Shown here piece by piece: positions 15,824-24,477 of a DNA stretch of 64,000 bases. The first letter of the stretch is position 1. Each line of letters opens with the position of its first letter. This DNA is from an uncultured Bacteroidales bacterium (GTDB taxonomy: Bacteria > Bacteroidota > Bacteroidia > Bacteroidales > Bacteroidaceae), in the NCBI GenBank assembly GCA_902800925.1, contig CADCGD010000018.1, positions 1 to 64,000 on the forward strand, written 5' to 3'. The notes below the pieces were generated by a model, which did no database searches, was not told where the DNA came from, and saw only the letters and a program-made list of their open reading frames with translations. A program made the position numbers and the translations under genes.

Positions 15824-16855
15824 TTATTTCAAACGGTCCTCAAAAGCGATAAAGGCCTGCTTGACGATGTCGACAGCCTCAGGTAGGGTGCACTGCAACT
15901 TGCCGCCAGAAGCATTGAGGTGTCCGCCACCATTGAAAAAACGAGCAGCGACCTCGTTGCAGGGGAAATCGTCGACAGAGCGCAGCGACACCCATATCAT
16001 CTGCTTCTCGGTGTCTTCACGCAGGGAAATGCTCAACTTCAAACCCTTAATCTGCAACGGCATGTTAACCAAGCCCTCGGCATCGCCCTTGACGAAACAA
16101 AAGCGCTTCTGGTCTTCGCGGTTCAAGGTATAGAACGCTGCATGACGTTCTTCGTCGACCACCAGGCAGTTGCACAACACGTGTCCCACCATACGAAGAC
16201 GATGCTCTGAGTAGTTATGGTAGACATTGCGGTAAATCTTATCCTTGTCGATACGCTTGGTTAGCAGCTGCGAAATGATGTAGTAGATGTCGCAATCGGT
16301 AGAGTTATACGTGAAGCCCCCCGTATCAGTCATCATACCACAATAGACGGGAATGGCAAAGTGTTTGCCCAACTGGTCGAAGAGTCCCATCTGCCATACC
16401 ACGCGGAATACTAGTTCACATGTTGACGACGCTCCAGATTGTGACACTTTGACAACGGCATCAACATCTGGGTTGAGGTGGTGGTCAATAAGAACTTTCT
16501 TAGCAGGGGAACTGCCAAGCGCCGATTCCATCTCGTCAGTACGCGCCAACGTATTGAAGTCGAGACAGATAATCAAGTCTGCCAGTTTCAGCACCGTGTC
16601 TACATAGTCGCGACGCTTGTCGTAGCGCACTATCTTCTCGCTATTAGGCAACCACTGTAGATAGTCAGGATACTGATCAGGCACCACCATCAGCGGTTCC
16701 TTGCCCAACAGGCGGAACACCTCGCCCATGGCTAGCACAGCACCAAGTGCATCGCCATCAGCATTCTGATGGCAACACAACACGGGTATATTGCTATTGT
16801 CAAGGAGGGAGCGCAGCGTGCTGCACTCCCCTTCTGTCATAATGTTATCGAGCAT
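15824..16855 (-). CDS. nrnA: DHH/DHHA1 phosphoesterase, NrnA-like oligoribonuclease/pAp phosphatase
   Basis: Cytosolic metal-dependent phosphoesterase that degrades very short RNAs and, in some members, dephosphorylates 3'-phosphoadenosine 5'-phosphate. Motifs in order: HQNADGDALGA (motif I), IICLDFNTLARTDEM (II), LIDHHLNP (III, the DHH signature), GMMTDTGGF (IV), and the DHHA1 motif FNGGGHLNASGG near the C-terminus. 343 residues, typical. Last gene of the operon GH2-nucleotidyltransferase-nrnA, with 24 bp of repeat-like DNA before it. Related c-di-nucleotide phosphodiesterases share the fold, so the exact substrate is inferred. Confidence 0.88.
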   Translation of the reverse strand: MLDNIMTEGECSTLRSLLDNSNIPVLCCHQNADGDALGAVLAMGEVFRLLGKEPLMVVPDQYPDYLQWLPNSEKIVRYDKRRDYVDTVLKLADLIICLDFNTLARTDEMESALGSSPAKKVLIDHHLNPDVDAVVKVSQSGASSTCELVFRVVWQMGLFDQLGKHFAIPVYCGMMTDTGGFTYNSTDCDIYYIISQLLTKRIDKDKIYRNVYHNYSEHRLRMVGHVLCNCLVVDEERHAAFYTLNREDQKRFCFVKGDAEGLVNMPLQIKGLKLSISLREDTEKQMIWVSLRSVDDFPCNEVAARFFNGGGHLNASGGKLQCTLPEAVDIVKQAFIAFEDRLK

Positions 16856-16879
16856 TAATTATTAATTATCAATTGTCAA
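16856..16879. repeat. ATCAATTGTC dispersed word between two operon genes
   Basis: ATTAATTATCAATTGTCAAT-type sequence; the same ATCAATTGTCAATTAA word occurs in the corA leader (about 10664-10679). Confidence 0.5.
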
Positions 16880-17791
16880 TTAAAAAAGTTTGTTGGGATA
16901 TACGCCCTCGTCAACCAGCTTCTGGATGCGCTCAACAGTAGCCTCACGGTCGGCAGCGTAGGTCACGCCAAACCACTTAGAGGTGGTATCGAGCACCTCA
17001 CAGGTAGCCGTACCGTCGTTAATCAGCTTGTTAACCATCAGCGGAATGAAGAACTCAGCCTTCAGGTTCTCCATATTCTTCGGGTCGCTCAGGAACTCCT
17101 TGAAATACTCCTCAGAATACTCGAAGTAGTCGGGGGTGAAGCCCCACACATTCATAGACACAGGGGTGTTGTCCTCGAGTTTCTGCCACTCGCCCTGCTC
17201 GTCCTTGAACTGGATGACGCCATCCTTGCGCAGAATCTCCGTACGCTCTACGACATCCGTCAGATGGCGCTTATCGTTGTAGGTGCAGACGCCACGGGCC
17301 ACGCTACCGTTTTCACTCAGTGTGTTACAGACGCGGAAGCCTACCATGGCATACTGGTTCTTGGCACCTTCGGGCAGGTTGCTCAGGAACTTGCCAATCT
17401 GCATAAAGCAGTCACGACCATAGAAGTCGTCGCAGTTGATGACACAGAAGGGTTCCTTAATCACATCCTTACCCATCAGCACAGCATGGTTAGTACCCCA
17501 AGGCTTCTCACGACCCTCAGGAACCTTGAAGCCCTCGGGCAGTGCGTCGAGAGCCTGGAAGCACAGCTCACACTGCACCTTACCCTCGTACTTAGAGAGA
17601 ATCTGGGTGCGGAACTGCTCCTCGAAATCCTTGCGGATAACCCATACGATTTTGCCAAATCCTGCCTGGATGGCATCGTAGATACTGTAGTCCATGATGG
17701 TCTCGCCGTTGGGGCCCAGACCGTCGAGCTGCTTCAGACCGCCATAACGGCTACCCATGCCTGCTGCTAAAAGAAATAATGTTGGTTTCAT
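16880..17791 (-). CDS. NTP-transferase (sugar-phosphate nucleotidylyltransferase family)
   Basis: 303-residue Rossmann-like nucleotidyltransferase. N-terminal signature LLAAGMGSRYGGLKQL binds the nucleotide; ETIMDYSIYDAI, the CVINCDDFYGRD metal-site Asp and SMNVWGF further support the family. Members activate a sugar phosphate with an NTP for glycan synthesis. The sugar and nucleotide cannot be read from sequence. It lies between a secreted GH2 enzyme and nrnA in one leftward operon with 24-25 bp gaps. Confidence 0.78.
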   Translation of the reverse strand: MKPTLFLLAAGMGSRYGGLKQLDGLGPNGETIMDYSIYDAIQAGFGKIVWVIRKDFEEQFRTQILSKYEGKVQCELCFQALDALPEGFKVPEGREKPWGTNHAVLMGKDVIKEPFCVINCDDFYGRDCFMQIGKFLSNLPEGAKNQYAMVGFRVCNTLSENGSVARGVCTYNDKRHLTDVVERTEILRKDGVIQFKDEQGEWQKLEDNTPVSMNVWGFTPDYFEYSEEYFKEFLSDPKNMENLKAEFFIPLMVNKLINDGTATCEVLDTTSKWFGVTYAADREATVERIQKLVDEGVYPNKLF

Positions 17792-17816
17792 AATGTTTTA
17801 TTGAATGTATTAATGT

Positions 17817-20327
17817 TTAATCTTTAATGTTTAACGTCACCTTTTTGCTCAACTTGCGCTGCTTGTCCTTGACGGTGAGCGTCAGGTTTCCTGCCTGTTG
17901 GGCGCTGCGCACTACTACGACGAGTTGTCCGTGGAACAGCTTCATTGTGGGCTGTTTAAACGATTCCAACGAAGTAGCATCGCCATTGCAGACAGCCTCA
18001 AAGCTGCCAGCACCTGTGACCTCAAAGTCCAGCTGATCGTCAGCATCGGGAATCAGCGTGCCCTGCTTATCAGTCAGCGATACGGTGACAAAGGCAAGGT
18101 CTTCATGATCTGCGTTAAGCACGGCTTCGTCGTGCTGTGTCCACACGTCGAGTTTCAGCTGGGCGGGTTTGCCTGCTGTACGCATGGTCTTCTCACCCAC
18201 CTTGTTGTCGTTGGCGTCATAGACTACCACCTTCACCTCTCCTGGCTCATACTTCACCTCGTTCCAACGCAGGCGGAAGCGATCCAGTCGCTCAGCAGGG
18301 TTCTTCGATATCTTGCCCTGGCTCTTGCCGTTGACAAAGAGTTCGGCGGTGGGATAGTCGGTATAGCAATAGACGGGCGTCACCTCTCCTACCCTTTTCT
18401 TGTCCCACGTCCAGTGGGGCAGCAGGTGAATGGTGTGTTCGTTCTTGTTCCAATGCGAACGGTATAGGAAATAGCGATCCTTAGGAAGTCCAGCCAAGTC
18501 GCAGATGCCGAAGTAGCTAGAGCGTGAAGGCCAGTATTCATCATACGGTGACGGCTCGCCCAGATAGTCATAGCCCGTCCATACAAACTCGCCAATGACC
18601 CACTTGTAATCTTCTTGCCAGCACCAGTCATCGTCAGGAAGATTCGACCACGGACAGTAGTCGAGGTCGTAGCCAGAGCACTGGCCGTCAGTACCCTCAA
18701 TAGCCTTGGGGTCGTAGCTGCCGGCATAAGAGAATTTGCCATCGTTGTTGTTAGGCTCTGCAGGGAAGTGATAGACGCCACGCGACGATACGGTCGACGT
18801 AGTCTCTGAACCCAGCAGGAAACCCTGTGGCAGACGCTTGATGCCGTCGGCATAGCGGTGCAGACGGTAGTTAAAGCCTGGCACGTTCATGGTCTGTGCC
18901 ACGCCACCATTGATGGCGCCATCAGGATTGTCCAAGCCCTGTGTGACAGGACGTGTGGGGTCTAGCGTGTTGCAGAGGGCCTGCAGACGGATGGTCCACA
19001 AGCGGCCCTCCTCGCTCCACTGTTCAGGAATCTCGTTACCGATAGACCACATCACGATGCTGGGGTGGTTGCGGTTTGCCTTCACGAGGTTGGTAATATC
19101 CTTCTCTGCCCACTCCTCGAAGAAGCGTGCATAGCCGTTCTTGCACTTAGGATATATCCACATGTCGAACGACTCCGCCATCACCATCATTCCCAGCGAG
19201 TCGCAGATGTCCATCTGCATCTGACTGGGCATATTATGCGAGGTACGGATAGCATCGCACCCCATCGCTTTCATCATCTTGATTTGACGGATGAGGGCGG
19301 CCTTGTTGACAGCAGCACCGAGGGGACCGAGGTCGTGGTGCAGACAGACACCCTTGATCTTGCGTGACACGCCATTCAGCTCAAAGCCTTTCTCTTTCGA
19401 CACGCGGACAGTGCGGATGCCTACCGTAAAGGTCTTCTGGTCAATGACCTTACCGAAGTCATCGTAAATCTTGCGGTCCTTATCGGGTTTGCCGTCAAAG
19501 AGCGTCACATGCAGCTTATATAAATAAGGTGTCTCAGGCGTCCACAGTTTGAACTGACGAGCCATGAAAGCGCCAATGGCCTTGTTACCTGTTAACGGTA
19601 ATGCACTACTGGTTATCTGCTCGCCGTCAGGACCAACGAGTCTCATCGAGACGATAGGCTTGCCCTTAGGATTGATGACGGGCACCTCGACAGTAAATCT
19701 GCTGAGACTCTTGCCGTTGACCTCTTTCCAGTTCAGTATCGTCGTGGTGGTCAGGCCCCAGTCGTCGATGCGCGTCTCCTCAGGCGTGAGGATAAGCGTT
19801 ACAGGACGATAGATGCCAGCACCAGGATACCAGCGCGAGCTCTCCTCCTTGTTCTGCAGGTCCACCTCCAACAGGTTGTCGCCAGGCTTCACAAACGGGG
19901 TTACATCCACACGGAACGTGTTGTAGCCATAGGCCCAGTAGCCCGCCTTCTGCCCATTGACAAAAACCGTTGGTTCCGACATGGCACCATCGAACAGCAG
20001 TTCAGCATGTCCCGTGAACCCTGCGGGAATGGTCAGCGTGCGCTTGTAGTGGCCCTCGCCAATCCAGGGCAGAGCACCCGAGCGTCCTGTTTTCTCCGTA
20101 GGTTCCGTCTCACCATTCTGGGTGATGGCCACCTTCTGCAGGTCCCACTTCTTGTCGAACGGTCCTGCAATGGCCCAGTCGTGTGGGATGCGCACTGTCT
20201 CCCACTGCTGTTTGTCGCGCGAGAACTGCCACCCATCGCTGAGCAGCACTTCCTGTCGAGGCTGTGCCGAGACTGTCAAAAAGCCAATAGACAAAAGACA
20301 AAAGCCCAAAGCTAAAAACTTTCTCAT
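17817..20327 (-). CDS. Secreted glycoside hydrolase family 2 (beta-galactosidase-like)
   Basis: Exo-acting retaining glycosidase of family GH2, probably periplasmic. Signal peptide MRKFLALGFCLLSIGFLTVSA ends before QPRQE. Then the jelly-roll sugar-binding domain (GHYKRTLTIP, PTVFVNGQKAGYWAYGYN), an Ig-like domain, and the TIM barrel with acid/base Glu432 in WSIGNEIPEQ and probable nucleophile Glu508 in LGSETTSTV. C-terminal Ig-like (DUF4982-type) domains follow. 836 residues from 20327 (or 838 from ATG 20333); the longer frame upstream is excluded by the promoter at 20355-20362. Beta-galactosidase is likely, but beta-mannosidase or glucuronidase cannot be ruled out. The last codons lie in a TTAAACATTAA repeat. 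Confidence 0.85.
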   Translation of the reverse strand: MRKFLALGFCLLSIGFLTVSAQPRQEVLLSDGWQFSRDKQQWETVRIPHDWAIAGPFDKKWDLQKVAITQNGETEPTEKTGRSGALPWIGEGHYKRTLTIPAGFTGHAELLFDGAMSEPTVFVNGQKAGYWAYGYNTFRVDVTPFVKPGDNLLEVDLQNKEESSRWYPGAGIYRPVTLILTPEETRIDDWGLTTTTILNWKEVNGKSLSRFTVEVPVINPKGKPIVSMRLVGPDGEQITSSALPLTGNKAIGAFMARQFKLWTPETPYLYKLHVTLFDGKPDKDRKIYDDFGKVIDQKTFTVGIRTVRVSKEKGFELNGVSRKIKGVCLHHDLGPLGAAVNKAALIRQIKMMKAMGCDAIRTSHNMPSQMQMDICDSLGMMVMAESFDMWIYPKCKNGYARFFEEWAEKDITNLVKANRNHPSIVMWSIGNEIPEQWSEEGRLWTIRLQALCNTLDPTRPVTQGLDNPDGAINGGVAQTMNVPGFNYRLHRYADGIKRLPQGFLLGSETTSTVSSRGVYHFPAEPNNNDGKFSYAGSYDPKAIEGTDGQCSGYDLDYCPWSNLPDDDWCWQEDYKWVIGEFVWTGYDYLGEPSPYDEYWPSRSSYFGICDLAGLPKDRYFLYRSHWNKNEHTIHLLPHWTWDKKRVGEVTPVYCYTDYPTAELFVNGKSQGKISKNPAERLDRFRLRWNEVKYEPGEVKVVVYDANDNKVGEKTMRTAGKPAQLKLDVWTQHDEAVLNADHEDLAFVTVSLTDKQGTLIPDADDQLDFEVTGAGSFEAVCNGDATSLESFKQPTMKLFHGQLVVVVRSAQQAGNLTLTVKDKQRKLSKKVTLNIKD

Positions 20328-20354
20328 TATCATAGTAATTATGTTATTTCGTTG

Positions 20355-20362
20355 CAAAGGTA
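20355..20362 (-). promoter_or_regulatory. -7 box of the GH2 operon
   Basis: Minus-strand TACCTTTG about 22 nt before the start; sets the GH2 start at 20327/20333. No clear -33 TTTG. Confidence 0.55.
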
Positions 20363-20403
20363 CAAAATTCAGTTGAGAATAGAAACAAAAAAATGCATTT
20401 TGT

Positions 20404-20434
20404 TTTGTATTTCGCTTGGTTTGCACTACCTTTG
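20404..20434 (+). promoter_or_regulatory. Promoter of the tonB operon
   Basis: TTTG (20404-20407), 19 bp, TACCTTTG (20427-20434); the ATG (20443) is 8 nt after the box. Confidence 0.75.
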
Positions 20435-20442
20435 CACTCGAT

Positions 20443-21144
20443 ATGGAAATCAAGAAAACGCCACAGGCCGATATGGAACAGCGCAGAGCCACGGGATTTC
20501 TCCTGGGGCTCATCCTCGTTTTAGCCATATGCTATGTGGCATTGGAGTGGAACGCGACGGCAGGGACAGACGATGGTATCGACCCCATCGACCTCACCGA
20601 CCTGATACACGAGACGGATCTAGTTCCCATGTCGAACGAAGAAATTATCACACAACTGGAAGAGAAACAACCCTCAGAGAAAGGTGAGCAACTAAACATC
20701 GTGGATGACGATGTAGAGGTAGAGACCAATGAAGAAGAGATTGCCAACAACGACGAGCAACTGCTAAAGGAGTTGGAACAGGAGCAGGACGACAAGTCAC
20801 TGGCGCCATTGGAGGTTGACCCGCAGAACCCACTGAACTTCCACGTCGTAGAAGATTTGCCGCAATATCCAGGTGGTGCCGTGGAGTTTCTGAAATGGCT
20901 CACGCGTAACCTGCGATACCCCACCGTAGCAAAGAACAACAAGAAACAAGGAAAAGTGGTGGCAGTATTTTACGTCGAGAAGGACGGTAGCATCACAGGC
21001 ATCCAGATTACCCAATCATTATCGCCAGAGTGTGACCGCGAGGCGCTTCGTGTTCTGCGCATGATGCCCAACTGGCAACCAGGCATCTACCACGACAAAC
21101 CTTGTCGCACGAAGGTACAGATACCGATAGTATTCAAACTTTAA
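20443..21144 (+). CDS. TonB family energy transducer
   Basis: Couples the inner-membrane proton gradient to outer-membrane TonB-dependent receptors (SusC-type in this phylum). 233 residues: short cytosolic N-terminus, one anchor helix (about 18-36, FLLGLILVLAICYVAL), a Glu/Asp-rich periplasmic linker (about 60-125), and a C-terminal TonB domain with Bacteroidetes features (PQYPGGAVEFLKWLTRNLRYP, GKVVAVFYVEKDGSI, LRMMPNWQPG, VQIPIVFKL). The linker is acidic rather than Pro/Lys rich, common in this phylum. Start 20443 follows the promoter. First gene of an operon with a prenyl synthase and TatD. Confidence 0.9.
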   Translation: MEIKKTPQADMEQRRATGFLLGLILVLAICYVALEWNATAGTDDGIDPIDLTDLIHETDLVPMSNEEIITQLEEKQPSEKGEQLNIVDDDVEVETNEEEIANNDEQLLKELEQEQDDKSLAPLEVDPQNPLNFHVVEDLPQYPGGAVEFLKWLTRNLRYPTVAKNNKKQGKVVAVFYVEKDGSITGIQITQSLSPECDREALRVLRMMPNWQPGIYHDKPCRTKVQIPIVFKL

Positions 21145-21171
21145 AAAGGCAAAAGGTAAAAAACATATACG

Positions 21172-22146
21172 ATGAAGACAAGCAATGACATTCTGAAGTT
21201 GGTAAACGACTACTTGGGCCAGCTGCCCTACGAGAGAAAACCCAAGTCGCTGTATGAACCCGTAAAGTACGTATTGTCCATTGGTGGCAAGCGTATCCGT
21301 CCCGTGCTGGCGTTGATGGGTTACAACCTCTGGAAAGAGGATCCTGAAAGTATTCTGATGCCTGCCGTAGGTCTGGAAACTTATCATAACTACACGCTTT
21401 TGCACGACGATTTGATGGATCAGGCCGACATGCGTCGCGGTCACGAGACAGTTCACCGTCGTTGGGACGCCAACAAAGCCATTCTCTCTGGCGACTCCAT
21501 GCTCGTACTGGCCTATCAGCGCATGCAGCAGGTGCCTGCCGACAAGTTACCTGCCGTGCTCAACCTCTTCACAGAAACTGCTCTAGAGATTGGCGAGGGT
21601 CAGGAGTATGACATGTCGTTCGAGACGCGCAACGATGTAACAGAGGACGAATACATCGAGATGATTCGTCTGAAGACAAGTGTATTATTAGCCTGTGCAT
21701 TGAAGATGGGAGCACTGCTGGCCGATGCTCCTCAAGAAGATGCCGAGCGTCTCTATCGTGTCGGCGAACAGGTGGGGTTAGCTTTCCAGCTACAGGATGA
21801 CCTACTAGATGTCTATGGCGACCCCGCTGTCTTCGGCAAGGCCATCGGTGGTGATATCGCGTCGAACAAGAAGACCTACATGCTCATCAATGCCTTCAAT
21901 CGTGCTAACGACAAGCAGCGCGCTGAACTGACACGCTGGATCAATGCCAAGACCTTCAATCGTGAGGTAAAGGTGGCTGAGGTGACCCGTCTCTACGATG
22001 AGATAGGTATCCGCCAACTCTGCGAAGAGAAAATCAACTATTACTTCGAGCAGGCCAGTCAGACGCTCAACGAGGTCAACGTTCCCGAAGATCGCAAGGC
22101 CCAACTCCGTGCCTACATGGACGAGCTCCTTCACCGCAATAAATAG
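21172..22146 (+). CDS. Polyprenyl synthetase (trans-isoprenyl diphosphate synthase)
   Basis: Condenses isopentenyl diphosphate onto an allylic diphosphate. Both Asp-rich motifs are present: HDDLMDQADMRRG (first DDxxD at residues 79-83) and QLQDDLLDVYGD (second). GGKRIRP binds the homoallylic substrate. 324 residues. Chain length (farnesyl, geranylgeranyl or octaprenyl for menaquinone) cannot be assigned with confidence; residues before the first DDxxD (YHNYTLL) include an aromatic that can limit chain length. Lies 27 nt after tonB. Confidence 0.9.
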   Translation: MKTSNDILKLVNDYLGQLPYERKPKSLYEPVKYVLSIGGKRIRPVLALMGYNLWKEDPESILMPAVGLETYHNYTLLHDDLMDQADMRRGHETVHRRWDANKAILSGDSMLVLAYQRMQQVPADKLPAVLNLFTETALEIGEGQEYDMSFETRNDVTEDEYIEMIRLKTSVLLACALKMGALLADAPQEDAERLYRVGEQVGLAFQLQDDLLDVYGDPAVFGKAIGGDIASNKKTYMLINAFNRANDKQRAELTRWINAKTFNREVKVAEVTRLYDEIGIRQLCEEKINYYFEQASQTLNEVNVPEDRKAQLRAYMDELLHRNK

Positions 22147-22181
22147 CCTAGACTCCCGAGGTTCTCCATCAGGTTCCAAAC

Positions 22182-22979
22182 ATGAATTACATCGATACCC
22201 ACTGCCACCTTGATGGCGAAGAATTTGCACAGGACCGCGATGCCGTTGTACAGCGTGCCCGTGAGGCAGGCTGTACACAGATTTTCCTGCCGGCTATAGA
22301 TGCAGCCTCTTGTAAAACCGTCCTCGATGTCTGTGCCCAGTATCCTAGTTACTGCCTCCCCATGCTCGGTTTGCATCCTGAGGAGGTCAAAACCGACTGG
22401 CGCGAACAACTATCCATTATCAACCATCAACTATCAATTAGCGAATGCGTCGCTATTGGTGAAATCGGTCTTGACTACTATTGGAGTCGTGAATTCGAGC
22501 AGGAACAGTTGGAGGCTTTTGAAGAACAGGTGCGATGGGCTGTGGAACTACAGTTGCCACTGATGATTCATTGTAGAAAGGCGCAGAACGAACTGGTAGC
22601 TATATTAAAGAAATATGCGAAAGATCTGCCTGGTGGTGTATTCCATTGCTTCACCGGCAACGGACAGGAAGCGCACCAACTATTGGAGTTCGACCGCTTT
22701 GTTTTGGGTATCGGTGGCGTACTGACTTTCAAGAAATCTCACCTTCCTGAGGTCTTACCCGCCTGTGTACCCCTTGACCGCATTGTCTTAGAGACCGATG
22801 CTCCTTACATGGCTCCCGTTCCCCAGCGTGGTCAACGCAACGAGTCCGCCTTCATCCGTCATATTATTACCCGCCTGGCAGAGGCCTATGGGGTAACAGA
22901 AGAGGTGATCTGTCACCAGACCACCTCAAATGTAGAACGTATCTTCCACCTTACTTCAACACAACCTTTTTACCATTAA
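22182..22979 (+). CDS. tatD: TatD family metal-dependent hydrolase (DNase-like)
   Basis: TIM-barrel metal-dependent hydrolase; relatives act as 3'-5' exonucleases or D-aminoacyl-tRNA deacylases. Seen: DTHCHLDGEEF (first metal site), LGLHPEEV, AIGEIGLDYYW (metal Glu), MIHCRKA, GGVFHCFTGNG, and LETDAPYMAP. 265 residues. Residues about 76-87 (LSIINHQLSI) are encoded by a dispersed-repeat word instead of the usual helix. The last 29 bp overlap the convergent M6 protease gene, and the C-terminus is slightly longer than usual. Third gene of the tonB operon. Confidence 0.9.
   Translation: MNYIDTHCHLDGEEFAQDRDAVVQRAREAGCTQIFLPAIDAASCKTVLDVCAQYPSYCLPMLGLHPEEVKTDWREQLSIINHQLSISECVAIGEIGLDYYWSREFEQEQLEAFEEQVRWAVELQLPLMIHCRKAQNELVAILKKYAKDLPGGVFHCFTGNGQEAHQLLEFDRFVLGIGGVLTFKKSHLPEVLPACVPLDRIVLETDAPYMAPVPQRGQRNESAFIRHIITRLAEAYGVTEEVICHQTTSNVERIFHLTSTQPFYH
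22407..22440. repeat. Dispersed CAACTATC/ATCAAC word inside tatD
   Basis: Repeating CTATCCATTATCAACCATC-like words, in frame with tatD. Similar text is typical of intergenic DNA in this phylum. Confidence 0.5.
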
Positions 22980-24477
22980 CCACATAAATACCTTTGGTTG
23001 GGTTCGTTACCCGACGGCCGTCGAGAGTGTAGAACAATAGAGATTGGCTATTGGAAGTTGAATGAACATTGCAGATGCCCGACAGTGCTCCACCCATAAA
23101 ATCAAATGAGGCCAAACCAGCGGTGACAGCAATATTCGTCACGGGTTTGTTCATCAGTTTACTGTCGTCTGTATTGATATGATTCAGCGTAGCAGCTGGT
23201 GTTGACTCGTTGGTCAACTGATTGTTACCATTATAAGGATAAGTCCAACCCGTCTTGTAAGACAAACTCGTCTTGTTATTAGCAGGGAATATAGTATACC
23301 GCTTATAAGACAAACTATTAGGCGTAACCGTTGTACTTGTCCACACAGAAGGATCGAAATCGATGTGGAACACCACAACGCCATGGCCAGGAATACTGCT
23401 GTCCCACCCTGTCTGTTGGCGGTTCTCTATGAAGTAGTACTCATTCTCCCATCCGTCGTTACGGACGAGATAAGCAACTGGCTGTTCGCTGAGTTGCGGC
23501 ATGTTAGTGACAGTGGCGCTCTCAGTCAATTCAGTGGGTGTCAACCATCCCATAAGCCAGCGCTCATGGGCAGAATAACCTGGAGGACAATAGCCATCAC
23601 CACTGTAGTTACCATAGTCCATCAGGTCCCAAGCACCAACAACTTTAGTACTACCATAGTAGAAATCGGGCAGTCCGAAACAGTGGCTATACTCATGGCA
23701 GACGGTGCCAAAGGAGCCATAGTCGTTTTTGCCAGTCAGCTCCGCCAAAGCACAATAGCAGTCCACGAGATACTGCTTGCTGCCAACATTGACTGGAATG
23801 GGGTCGCAATAGACTCCCTGCTGGCGATCCTTTAAGTGTTCGCTCATCCACCACTGGTGCGGCCAGATGGAATTACTTCCGCCACCATCGTTCATGCCCT
23901 TTCCTGCATAGACGATGAGCAACTGGTTGACGAAGCCGTCGCCGTTCCAGTCATACAGGCTCCAATCAATGTCACGCGTCTTAAGCACCTCCATGATGTC
24001 CTTAACCAGATACTGCGAGTTCTCGTCATCGTCATCTGCATCCCCATAGCCCTTGTCCCAGCTACGGTACTTTATATAACTATCGCCGAGTACGACATAC
24101 TGCAGGTCGAAGGTCACATTGAAATCCCCATAGCTCTGAGCTAAGAAGTAATCATGGACAGATCCCTTGAAAGGCGTTTCCGTCAAGTTTTCTGCATTAA
24201 GTATCTTGTTCCACTGTTGAATAGTGGCAGCCTCGTCGCCTTTGAACGCACAGTCGTTAAATGCCACCAGCACCGTCAGTTGACGCCTGTCTCCATGATA
24301 AAAGTCACCACCAGCCTGTCTTGATTGACCACCAGAAGCGCCACGAGTCAGCGACATACTCAGAGGGCGCGGAGTGCCCCTGCGACAGCTGCGCACACGA
24401 ATACTGTCTTCTGCCACTGACGAAAGACTAACGGTCAGCAGCAGTATGAGACATAGTATGTGGCGACAAGTGTTCAT
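22951..24477 (-). CDS. Secreted M6-family metalloprotease, copy 1
   Basis: 508-residue exported zinc endopeptidase of the immune-inhibitor-A-like M6 family. Signal peptide about 1-22. The catalytic zinc motif HEYSHCFGLPD spans 261-271 (HExxH plus downstream GLPDFY), with WDLMDYG as the Met-turn region. The C-terminal FYTLDGRRVTNPTKGIYVVNGKKVV is a short tail typical of secreted Prevotella proteins, probably a secretion/anchoring signal. Its ATG overlaps the preceding M6 gene's stop by 4 nt. A related but diverged neighbour (24474-26033) indicates tandem duplication. Probable targets are host or dietary proteins. Confidence 0.85.
   Translation of the reverse strand: MNTCRHILCLILLLTVSLSSVAEDSIRVRSCRRGTPRPLSMSLTRGASGGQSRQAGGDFYHGDRRQLTVLVAFNDCAFKGDEAATIQQWNKILNAENLTETPFKGSVHDYFLAQSYGDFNVTFDLQYVVLGDSYIKYRSWDKGYGDADDDDENSQYLVKDIMEVLKTRDIDWSLYDWNGDGFVNQLLIVYAGKGMNDGGGSNSIWPHQWWMSEHLKDRQQGVYCDPIPVNVGSKQYLVDCYCALAELTGKNDYGSFGTVCHEYSHCFGLPDFYYGSTKVVGAWDLMDYGNYSGDGYCPPGYSAHERWLMGWLTPTELTESATVTNMPQLSEQPVAYLVRNDGWENEYYFIENRQQTGWDSSIPGHGVVVFHIDFDPSVWTSTTVTPNSLSYKRYTIFPANNKTSLSYKTGWTYPYNGNNQLTNESTPAATLNHINTDDSKLMNKPVTNIAVTAGLASFDFMGGALSGICNVHSTSNSQSLLFYTLDGRRVTNPTKGIYVVNGKKVVLK

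Noticed and set aside
20443..20687. Out-of-frame ORFs over the tonB start (20352-20687)
   Set aside because: Promoter placement and TonB-domain homology fix the 20443 frame.
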